Source: CAXXHQ01 sp963665265
Lineage (GTDB): Bacteria > Planctomycetota > Planctomycetia > Pirellulales > Thermoguttaceae
Reading direction: 5' to 3'
DNA length: 64,000 bases
Assembly (NCBI GenBank): GCA_963665265.2
Contig: OY762224.2
Coordinates: 3,844,001 to 3,908,000, forward strand
Part shown: positions 26,861-34,372 of the stretch, in pieces
Position numbering within the stretch: the stretch's first letter is position 1
How the letters are laid out: each line of letters starts with the position of its first letter
Program-made: the position numbers and the translations under genes
Notes under the pieces: generated by a model
Databases searched by the model: none
What the model was told of the DNA's origin: nothing
What the model saw: only the letters and a program-made list of their open reading frames with translations

Positions 26861-27679
26861 ATGTCGCTTGATATGCAACGTATCGCCGTAAGGGAACGCG
26901 GCACGCTTGATCTATTCGATCTGGCGACGAAGGTGTTGCGCCGACACGCCGCGACGATCGCCGCGGCGTTTCTGATTGGGACCATTCCGACGATCGCGTG
27001 GAATTACGTTCTGTATACGGCGTTTCCTCGCGTATTCACGGACGAGTCGGGAGGCCCGCAGTTATATCCCCGATTGCTGCTCTTTCTCTTGGAATATCCG
27101 CTGGCGACGGCTCCGCTAACTTTATGCCTGGGGCAATTGTTGTTTCAGAATCGCGTCGATGCGGGGCGAGCTATTCGCGATTATTTCGGCTCGCTTCCGC
27201 AAATGGCGCTGTTTCAAGCGTTCGTTCGCGCCCTGCTTTTGATTATCCCCGTAACGTGGATAATTCTTTTCGCAATTTGGCCGTATATGAACGAGGTAAT
27301 TTTGCTCGAACGTAATCCGACGTTCAAGCGGCGTAAGTCGCCGGGCCTTACGGCTCAAAAACGAATTTCCGCTTTACACAAAGGAATGACCGGCGATTTG
27401 TTCCTTCGCTGGCTTCTTTCGATCGGACTTTACGCGGCATTGTTGGCCTCGTTCTGCTGCTCGCTATGGGGGCTTAAAGGAATGTTTTTCAATGCTTGGG
27501 ATTGGAACGAGGAGATTTTGCAAGGATTCTTTCTGGAAATCGCGTTTTGGCTTACGACCGGTTTCGCCTGCATCGTTCGCTATCTGTCGTACTTAGACCT
27601 CCGCACTCGCCGTGAGGGCTGGGAAACCGAAATCCTGCTGCGTTCCGAAGGGGCTCGGCTGCTGAACACGCTGAACTAA
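26861..27679 (+). CDS. Polytopic membrane protein of the MoxR-DUF58 operon, hypothetical
   Basis: 272 residues with about five hydrophobic segments (near 32-52, 66-90, 113-140, 183-205 and 222-245). An internal polar stretch, LLERNPTFKRRKSPGL, resembles a loop seen in similar proteins. I cannot name a domain. Its place between SpoIIM-like and DUF4129 genes, on the same strand with gaps of 18 and 5 bases, makes it an operon member, probably of the same envelope complex. Confidence 0.75.
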   Translation: MSLDMQRIAVRERGTLDLFDLATKVLRRHAATIAAAFLIGTIPTIAWNYVLYTAFPRVFTDESGGPQLYPRLLLFLLEYPLATAPLTLCLGQLLFQNRVDAGRAIRDYFGSLPQMALFQAFVRALLLIIPVTWIILFAIWPYMNEVILLERNPTFKRRKSPGLTAQKRISALHKGMTGDLFLRWLLSIGLYAALLASFCCSLWGLKGMFFNAWDWNEEILQGFFLEIAFWLTTGFACIVRYLSYLDLRTRREGWETEILLRSEGARLLNTLN

Positions 27680-27684
27680 GCTTT

Positions 27685-28386
27685 ATGATTTATATATTGA
27701 TCCTTGCGTTTTACAGCGCAAGCCAATCCGATTCAGACGCCGCCGCCCGGGAAGCGCTGCGCAAATGCAAAACGCCGTGGTACGACGTTGACAAAGACTC
27801 GTTAAAACGCATCGAGTTGCCGCTGGAAACGCCGCCGGAAAAAGAGAGGAACGAGAGATCGGACGCGACGCCAAACGGTTCAGCGTTCTCGTTTCTCCAA
27901 TTTCTGGGTTGGGCCGCCGTCGCGGCGATCGTAATCGCGTTCGCCGTGATGCTGATTCGTTCAAATTTATTGCAAGACTTGGAATCGCCGGGATTTATGA
28001 CCAAAGAGATGCTCGCGAGGATCGACGCATTGCCGATGCCTTTAAAAAAGAACGAGTTCGATCCGCTCGAAGCCGCACGGCGCTATTACGAAAGCGGCGA
28101 CTATTCAAAAGCAATGGTTTATCTATTCGCCTATGAACTGCTCATTTTAGATCGAAATCACGTCATCCGGTTGGAAAAAGGAAAGACCAACCGCCAATAT
28201 CTCCGGGAGATCAGAGGCGATCGTTCGCAACTACGCAAATTGTATGAAATCGCAATGGTCGCTTTCGAGGACGTATTTTTCGGCCACCGCCCCCTTGAGC
28301 AAGACCGCTTCGAGGCATGCTGGTCGGCCTTGAATTTTTTTGAAAATCCAAATCAGCCCCCCGAAACGGCGTCAGCCCTCACGTAA
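27685..28386 (+). CDS. DUF4129-domain membrane protein
   Basis: 233 residues: a signal-like N-terminus, a polar region, one membrane segment (about 72-93) and a cytoplasmic C-terminal DUF4129 domain with the marker KTNRQYLREIRG and an aromatic end (FEDVFFGHRPLEQDRFEACW). DUF4129 often appears beside MoxR and DUF58 genes and in some transglutaminase-like proteins. It starts 5 bases after the preceding stop. Confidence 0.82.
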   Translation: MIYILILAFYSASQSDSDAAAREALRKCKTPWYDVDKDSLKRIELPLETPPEKERNERSDATPNGSAFSFLQFLGWAAVAAIVIAFAVMLIRSNLLQDLESPGFMTKEMLARIDALPMPLKKNEFDPLEAARRYYESGDYSKAMVYLFAYELLILDRNHVIRLEKGKTNRQYLREIRGDRSQLRKLYEIAMVAFEDVFFGHRPLEQDRFEACWSALNFFENPNQPPETASALT

Positions 28387-28400
28387 TCGCTTTTGACCCA

Positions 28401-29732
28401 ATGAACGCTTTGCATTCGCACAATTTGAAACGACGAAGCCTTGCGACGTTCGCCGGGGCGACATGCTCCGTCCTATGCGTTTGTTGCTTGAGCGGTTGTT
28501 CGACGCCGGCGTTTAACGACGAATACGGCGTGCGCGGCGAATTCAACTCGTCGAACGGCGTTAACGCGGTTTCGGTATTCGCCCAGATGGCGGAGAACGC
28601 CGGGTGCGACGTTCGCTCCGCGCGGCGTTTATCGCCGAAGCTATTCCAAAACGTCGATTGCGTGGTTTGGTTTCCCGACAGACTTGCGCCGCCGAAGCAA
28701 GCGACTCGGCTTTGGCTGGAACGTTGGCTCGGCGAGGGCTCGAATCGAACGCTAATTTACGTCGGACGCGATTACGACGCGGAGCCGAGCTACTGGGCGA
28801 ACGTGCTTCCCGGCGCTCCGAAAGAGCAAAAGCCCCCGATTTTAGCAAGAATTGAGAAGGCGAAGAAGACTCGCTCGGAAGCGAGAATCAGTTATTTTGC
28901 GGCGTTAAATCGCCGAGCGAAAGAACTGGCGAAAAATAATAGCGGAACAACCTCAAAAGAAAAAGCGTCGAACAAAACCGAGTCGGACGCGAATGAAGAA
29001 GTCAAAACGTCGAAGGAATCGAAATCGCGTCGCGCGAATGACTGGGGTTTTGAGTTTATCCTTGCGGACGATTGGGACGACGAGCCCTGGTTTACATATA
29101 AGAACAAGCCTGCCGAAAAAATCCGCGAACTGCAAGGCGATTCAAAATGGCTAGACCGAATGAACGCATCGGAGTGCGATATCGAACTTACGGCGAGAAT
29201 GACGCCGATCGGCGCAACTCCGCTCATCTCCTCAAAAGGCGACGTGATCCTGGCGAATCAATCGCTTAACGGCGGGCGACTTTTTCTCGTCGCCAACGGT
29301 TCGTTTCTATTGAACGCTCAACTGGTCAACCGAGAGAATCGCAAATTAGCGGACAAGCTGGTTAAGGAAATCGCCGCGTCGGGAGCGCCTAATGCGACTA
29401 CCAAGAAAGTCCTTTTTTTGGAAAGCGATGAGTTCGACCCCCGCGTCATTCGACCGGAAGACGAAAATAACGAAGGCGATTTGTTCAGGATTATGCTCAC
29501 TTGGCCGCTAAACGTTTTGTTTTTTCATATCGGCTTGGTCGGTTTCATCTATTGCCTTGGGCGATGGCCGATCTTCGGATTGCCTAAGGACGAGGCGTCC
29601 GGAGCTCCGTCGGACTTCGGAAAACATGTGGTCGCATTGTCGGAGCTATTGAGACGGGACGGCGACGCTTCGTTCGCCATGCAAGAATATTTGAGTTACA
29701 AACAGCAACAAGAGGACGAACGTCCGCAATAA
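28401..29732 (+). CDS. DUF4350-type lipoprotein with C-terminal membrane segment
   Basis: 443 residues. A signal with lipobox CCLSGC (Cys near 33) precedes an ABC-2-auxiliary-like Rossmann domain typical of DUF4350 (GVNAVSVFAQMAENAG, VDCVVWFPDRLAPP, LIYVGRDYDAEPSYW). A charged Lys/Ser/Glu-rich insert (about 150-215) follows, then NGGRLFLVANGSFLLNAQL and a membrane helix near 365-395 (LNVLFFHIGLVGFIYCLGRW). It lies between DUF4129 and MoxR genes, the usual order. Confidence 0.8.
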   Translation: MNALHSHNLKRRSLATFAGATCSVLCVCCLSGCSTPAFNDEYGVRGEFNSSNGVNAVSVFAQMAENAGCDVRSARRLSPKLFQNVDCVVWFPDRLAPPKQATRLWLERWLGEGSNRTLIYVGRDYDAEPSYWANVLPGAPKEQKPPILARIEKAKKTRSEARISYFAALNRRAKELAKNNSGTTSKEKASNKTESDANEEVKTSKESKSRRANDWGFEFILADDWDDEPWFTYKNKPAEKIRELQGDSKWLDRMNASECDIELTARMTPIGATPLISSKGDVILANQSLNGGRLFLVANGSFLLNAQLVNRENRKLADKLVKEIAASGAPNATTKKVLFLESDEFDPRVIRPEDENNEGDLFRIMLTWPLNVLFFHIGLVGFIYCLGRWPIFGLPKDEASGAPSDFGKHVVALSELLRRDGDASFAMQEYLSYKQQQEDERPQ

Positions 29733-29779
29733 CCGGCGGAGCGATTCGACCGCAAATTCATTTTTTAACGAACAGTATC

Positions 29780-30799
29780 ATGGATAATTTTTTTCAAGAT
29801 CCGCAACAGGTAAAACCGGCGCCGCCCGCGGCTCCGCCCTCCGAAACTGCGCAAGCCGCTCGCGAACGCTTCGATCGGATAAACGCAGAATTGCGAAAGG
29901 TGTTCGTCGGCCAAGACGAACTCGTTCTCGGCGCGCTCGTGGCTTTGTTTTCCGGCGGACATGTGCTGATCGAGAGCGTTCCCGGCCTGGGGAAAACGCT
30001 GTTCGTTCGCGCGTTAGGCAAGATTTTAGGATGCCAATTCGGACGCATACAATTCACGGCCGACTTAATGCCGAGCGACATCACCGGCGCTCCGATCTTC
30101 GATATGAAAACGCAGGAGTTCCGTTTTCGCGCAGGGCCGGTCTTCACGCAGCTCCTATTGGCCGACGAAATCAATCGGTCGCCGGCGAAAACGCATGCGG
30201 CTCTGCTCGAAATCATGCAAGAGTATATGGTCACCATCGACGGCGTCAGTCACAAAGTCGAACGGCCTTTTTTGGTTCTGGCGACGCAAAATCCGATCGA
30301 ATCGGAAGGAACGTATAATCTCCCTGAAGCGCAGCTTGACCGCTTCATGTTCAAGTTGAAGATGGACTATCCCTCGGAGCAGGAAGAGGCTAACGTATTG
30401 GCGTTTTATGGAGCGCAAATCGACGTGGAACGACGGCTGGCCGCGTTGGAGACGGTATGCAACCCGCGCGAGATCGCAGATTTGACAAAACGATCGGGCA
30501 AAATCACGGTCGATCCGAAATTGATCGCCTACGTCAACGCGATCGTCCGCTCAACGCGAATTTGGCCGCACTTTCACTTCGGCGCGTCTCCGCGAGCCGG
30601 CATTTCGCTGCTTAAAGGGGCAAGAACGCTCGCCGCTTTCCGCGGCCGCGACTACGTGACACCTGACGACGTCGTCGATCTCGCGTTGCCTACGCTTCGG
30701 CATCGCGTCGCTCTGACCGCCGAAGCGGAGGTTGAAGGCCGAGTCGCCGATGAATTGCTTCTCGAGATGCTGCGAACCGTGGAGACGCCGCGGCTATGA
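29780..30799 (+). CDS. MoxR-family AAA+ ATPase
   Basis: 339 residues. Walker A is in ESVPGLGKT (about 64-72), Walker B in LLLADEINRSPAKTHAALLE (about 124-143), sensor 1 in LVLATQNPIE, and a C-terminal lid domain ends in GASPRAGISLLKGARTLA. MoxR ATPases act as chaperones that activate partner protein complexes, typically with a DUF58/VWA protein. The stop overlaps the DUF58 gene by 4 bases (ATGA), so the two are translationally coupled. Confidence 0.95.
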   Translation: MDNFFQDPQQVKPAPPAAPPSETAQAARERFDRINAELRKVFVGQDELVLGALVALFSGGHVLIESVPGLGKTLFVRALGKILGCQFGRIQFTADLMPSDITGAPIFDMKTQEFRFRAGPVFTQLLLADEINRSPAKTHAALLEIMQEYMVTIDGVSHKVERPFLVLATQNPIESEGTYNLPEAQLDRFMFKLKMDYPSEQEEANVLAFYGAQIDVERRLAALETVCNPREIADLTKRSGKITVDPKLIAYVNAIVRSTRIWPHFHFGASPRAGISLLKGARTLAAFRGRDYVTPDDVVDLALPTLRHRVALTAEAEVEGRVADELLLEMLRTVETPRL

Positions 30800-32178
30800 A
30801 TTTGCTTCCTTGGATCATCGGCGGCGGCGCGACGGCGCTGGTCGCTCTCGCGGCGATTCGGTTCCGGGCGTTCCCCTGCGCGCGTTTGGCGATCGCGGCG
30901 CTCCTTTCGATCGGGGCCTCGCTTCCGCTGGCTTTCGACGCCTCGGCCACGCTGCCCGTACTGATGACCGACGCCGTGCTAGGAATCATCGCCTTCGCCG
31001 ATTTTCTGGCGTTGCCGAGAAAGCGATGGTTCCGGTTTGAAAGAGAGACCGGGCGCATCGCGTCGCTACGGAAGCCGCACCCGGTTCGATTAGTTTTGCA
31101 CAATCTAAGTCGCCGGCGTTACTCGCTCACTGTCAAAGACGGCGTTCCGCAAACGCTCGCCGCGGATCCGGACGTTTTTTCAGTCGCTCTCGCGGGGAGA
31201 AGCCGGGCGCAGTGGGATTACACGCTTCGCCCGCAACGACGCGGCGCATTTGATATCGAATGCGCCTACTTGCAGGCAAAAAGCCCTCTTGGCTTTTGGC
31301 GACGAGAGTTGCGTTACGATCTTCCTCAAGCGATATCGGTTTATCCTGACTTGAAGCAACTCGGCGAATACGCCGTCTTGGCGAGGACAAATCGCTTGAG
31401 CTTGCTGGGAGTGCGACGTGCCCGACGAATCGGGCAGGATCATGAATTCGAGCGCCTTCGCGATTATAATCTCGACGACAATTACAAGCATCTCGATTGG
31501 CGAGCGACGGCGCGCCGACAAAAGCTGACCGTCCGCGACTTTCAGTCGAGCCAAAGCCAACGCATCGTTTTCCTTATCGACTGCGGCCGCATGATGACGA
31601 ACGAAGCGAACGGTTTAAGTTTACTCGACCATTCGCTGAACGCCGCGCTCATGATGAGCTACGTTTCGCTTCGACAAGGCGACTCGGCGGGAATGATCCT
31701 TTTCGCCGACGAGATTCGGGCCGTCGTTCCGCCTCGCGGGGGTATGACGCAAATGAATCGGCTATTGCACGCTTCTTTTAATCAGTTTCCCGCGTTGGTC
31801 GAATCCCGCTACGATTCGGCGTTTCATTATTTGGACGCGCATTTTCGCAAGCGAGCGTTGGTCGTTTTAATGACGAATTTAATCGACGAGGTGAACGCCT
31901 CGCAAGTAAGAAACCATCTCTCCAATCTGGCGGGCAAGCATCTGCCGCTCGGCGTATTCCTGCGAGATCATCGAATATTCGAGCACATCGAAGCGGAAAC
32001 GCCCTCGGGAGACTCGCTATGGCGCGCGGCGGCTGCGGCGGGGATCCTCGGATGGCGTCGGCAGATGATCTCCGACGTTCGGCGGAGCGGGGCATTGACG
32101 CTCGACGTATTTCCCGAGAGTTTGACCGCGGCGATTGTGAACCGTTATCTCGAAATTAAAGCCCGGCACTTGCTGTAA
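30796..32178 (+). CDS. DUF58 / VWA-like membrane protein
   Basis: 460 residues. Two N-terminal hydrophobic segments precede a beta-rich region and the DUF58 core, with a hexapeptide G-x-D-H-E-F-E-R-L-R-D-Y and HLDWRATARR. A VWA-like domain follows (IVFLIDCGRMM; the usual D-x-S-x-S is D-C-G-R-M). The degenerate metal site suggests no metal-dependent adhesion. It closes the seven-gene run; no terminator stem was recognised after it. Confidence 0.92.
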   Translation: MNLLPWIIGGGATALVALAAIRFRAFPCARLAIAALLSIGASLPLAFDASATLPVLMTDAVLGIIAFADFLALPRKRWFRFERETGRIASLRKPHPVRLVLHNLSRRRYSLTVKDGVPQTLAADPDVFSVALAGRSRAQWDYTLRPQRRGAFDIECAYLQAKSPLGFWRRELRYDLPQAISVYPDLKQLGEYAVLARTNRLSLLGVRRARRIGQDHEFERLRDYNLDDNYKHLDWRATARRQKLTVRDFQSSQSQRIVFLIDCGRMMTNEANGLSLLDHSLNAALMMSYVSLRQGDSAGMILFADEIRAVVPPRGGMTQMNRLLHASFNQFPALVESRYDSAFHYLDAHFRKRALVVLMTNLIDEVNASQVRNHLSNLAGKHLPLGVFLRDHRIFEHIEAETPSGDSLWRAAAAAGILGWRRQMISDVRRSGALTLDVFPESLTAAIVNRYLEIKARHLL

Positions 32179-32220
32179 CCGATCTCCGACGCCCAAACGC
32201 AACCGGAGGCAAATAGCTCG

Positions 32221-33123
32221 TTAGGGCGTTTCTTCGACTCCGTCTTGCGACTCCATCAAAAGCTCGACGAATTTCGTGGCGGTCGGAGTGAAGACTTTGC
32301 GTTGACGATGGATGATGCCGATCGGACGACGAATTTCCGGCGCGATCAAACGAATCGCGACGAGAGAACCGTTTTGCGTCTCTTGCCGGACGGTCGGCTC
32401 GGGCAGAATGCTCACGCCGGTTCCGATTTGAACCGCTTGCTTAATCGTCTCGATATTGTCAAACTCCATCGTGACGTGCAGATTGACCGAACGCTGACGC
32501 ATGTAACGATCGACTTCCTTGCGTATGCTCAGGTCTCGATCGAACGCCACGAAATCCTCGCCCTGCAAGTGTTCAGCCGTCACGCTTTTGTGTTTGGCCA
32601 ACGGATGTTCGGGCGGGCAGACGACCACCATTTTTTCATTTCGCAAGAGAATCACGTTCAAGTCGGGCGTGGCGACGGGATAGGACATCACGCCTAAATC
32701 GACTTCGGCGTTCAAGACGGCGTCCACGACTTTATTGGGACGCAAATACTCGAGTCGAACTTTCGCCTTCGGATAGCGTCGCATGAAATCTTGCATGCAG
32801 CGAGCCATGTCGTGGAGACCGACCGAGTAGATCGAAGCCACGCGGACCATGCCGCTGATTTCCATGCGTAAAGATCGCACTCGAGCTTCGACCGAGTCGT
32901 ACAACTCTAGGACTTCGCGAAATCCCTCGTAACAAGCCTGTCCTTCGGGAGTAAGAACGAAGGGGCGTTTCGTTCGATCGACCAACTGGACGCCGAAATG
33001 CTCTTCGACGCGATGCACCGATTGGGTGGCCGCGGATTGACTGACTTCGTTAACCTGCGCGCCTCGGGAAAAGCTTTGATGCTGAACAACGTCGCAAAAG
33101 ATCCGAAGCGTTTCAATATTCAT
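32221..33123 (-). CDS. LysR-family transcriptional regulator
   Basis: 300 residues. The N-terminal winged helix starts MNIETLRIFCDVVQHQSFSR, with the recognition helix in SQSAATQSVHRVEEHFGVQLV. The effector-binding domain (about 92-295) has the periplasmic-binding fold with ILPEPTVRQ. ATG 33123 matches the family start; the open frame runs 23 codons further up. Effectors and targets cannot be told from sequence. It converges on the DUF58 gene, so it probably regulates genes elsewhere or itself. Confidence 0.9.
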   Translation of the reverse strand: MNIETLRIFCDVVQHQSFSRGAQVNEVSQSAATQSVHRVEEHFGVQLVDRTKRPFVLTPEGQACYEGFREVLELYDSVEARVRSLRMEISGMVRVASIYSVGLHDMARCMQDFMRRYPKAKVRLEYLRPNKVVDAVLNAEVDLGVMSYPVATPDLNVILLRNEKMVVVCPPEHPLAKHKSVTAEHLQGEDFVAFDRDLSIRKEVDRYMRQRSVNLHVTMEFDNIETIKQAVQIGTGVSILPEPTVRQETQNGSLVAIRLIAPEIRRPIGIIHRQRKVFTPTATKFVELLMESQDGVEETP

Positions 33124-33675
33124 ATCAATCGATCCAAGAAAGGCGGCGGAAAAACGGCATAGGCAAAAGAGCGACATCCCCCCATAGCCCATCCTATCAT
33201 AAGCTTACCTTATACGCAATCAAACGAACATTTCTCCGCCCCCCCCGATATGACGAGAGTAGCAAAGATTATTCAATTGCTTTCAGAGCTTTTCGAGCGT
33301 ATATTTCTTTTGGAAGTGATCCCTATCCGCCTTTTCTTCTTTACTTGGTTAAGCAATTCGACTTTCGCGAGGCGAGGCGTTTGCCGGCAGGCGAGCGCGA
33401 CCCTTTTCACGCCAAATCGCGTATATGGAATTGCGAATACGTTATAGGTGGAAGCCAAAGATTTTGCGTCCTGTTTTTTTGCCGCATGCACTGGCTTGGA
33501 TGGATCCGGCACGCTTCACGTCATCGCACGAGCGTCCGCAGGGGCGTTCTCTATATCGGTCCGCGGCGTCGACGAATCGCCGCGCGAGAGCCGAACTTAT
33601 CAAGTTCCCTTTAACTGACACCGTCGAAATTGCAGTTTTGTTTTTTCCTTACGCGTTTTTTTGAGGAGAAGTCCT
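33124..33675. other. Divergent spacer between the LysR gene and hpf
   Basis: About 550 bases. A C-run (33239-33246) and an AT-rich leader are present. Small open frames here (for example 33250-33447) lack ribosome binding sites and family similarity. It should contain both divergent promoters; I could not define them. Confidence 0.45.
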
Positions 33676-34041
33676 ATGCAAGTGGAAGTTCATGGTCAGA
33701 ACATCCGAGTGGGCGACCGAATGCACGATCTCGTTGATCGCCAATTTGATTTCGCATTGGGACAGTTCGATTCGTGGATCAACGATGTTTCCGTACACCT
33801 TGAGGACGTCAACGGCCAGCGAGGAGGCATCGACAAACAGTGTCGCGTTCTCGTGAATCTGAAAGGCGGTAAAACGGTAAAGATCGAGGACATCGACGTC
33901 GACTTCGTCGCGGCGATCAATCGAGCCGCTGACCGCGCCAGCCAGGCCGTCGGCCGGGAAGTGGCGAAACGTCGCGAGAAACACGCGGAAAAGCCTTCCC
34001 ATATCGAGATAGTCCAGGAGCTTTCCGCTGAATTCGCCTAG
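33676..34041 (+). CDS. HPF/RaiA-family ribosome-associated protein
   Basis: 121 residues with the S30AE fold: a strand-helix start (MQVEVHGQNIRVGDRMHDLVDRQ), VSVHLEDVNG, a strand with CRVLVNL, and helix FVAAINRAADRASQAV ending in a basic R-E-V-A-K-R-R-E-K-H. Such proteins bind the decoding centre of idle ribosomes to inactivate or dimerise them. It lacks the C-terminal extension of long HPF, so it is the short type. GAGGAG lies 7 bases before the ATG. Confidence 0.85.
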   Translation: MQVEVHGQNIRVGDRMHDLVDRQFDFALGQFDSWINDVSVHLEDVNGQRGGIDKQCRVLVNLKGGKTVKIEDIDVDFVAAINRAADRASQAVGREVAKRREKHAEKPSHIEIVQELSAEFA

Positions 34042-34372
34042 ACGACGAGAATAATTCCCGTTCCGTTTTTCTAAACATCACACGAACGCGACCGGCGCAA
34101 GCGACGTCGGCCGCGTTCTTTTTTCTCATATCCGCTTCATCCGCAAAAACTTTCCTAAAACGTTCCAATTCAAGGGCGTGAACGGCACGATCTTAGCGCC
34201 GTTTGATGAAGAAAAATTCGCTCTGTATTATCCGCGCAATGACCTATGTTTGCTTGGACTCGACGGTTTTCGCGGCGCGAATAAGGGAACGCCGCGCGAG
34301 TTTAAATAGCACACATTTTTTTCACGAGGCTTTTACGTCTCGCGATCGCATCAATCTTGGAAGGATTGCGTT
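34042..34372. other. Spacer between hpf and the chemoreceptor gene
   Basis: The hpf terminator (34084-34126) fills the first part. The rest is the leader of the chemoreceptor gene, with GGAAGGA at 34358-34364 as its ribosome binding site. No other feature was seen. Confidence 0.5.
34084..34126 (+). terminator. Rho-independent terminator of hpf
   Basis: GAACGCG (34084-34090) pairs with CGCGTTC (34112-34118), with an inner CGGCG/CGTCG part, followed by six T. Confidence 0.8.

Noticed and set aside
33250..33664. Small plus-strand open frames before hpf
   Set aside because: They overlap one another in different frames, lack ribosome binding sites and read like leader sequence.
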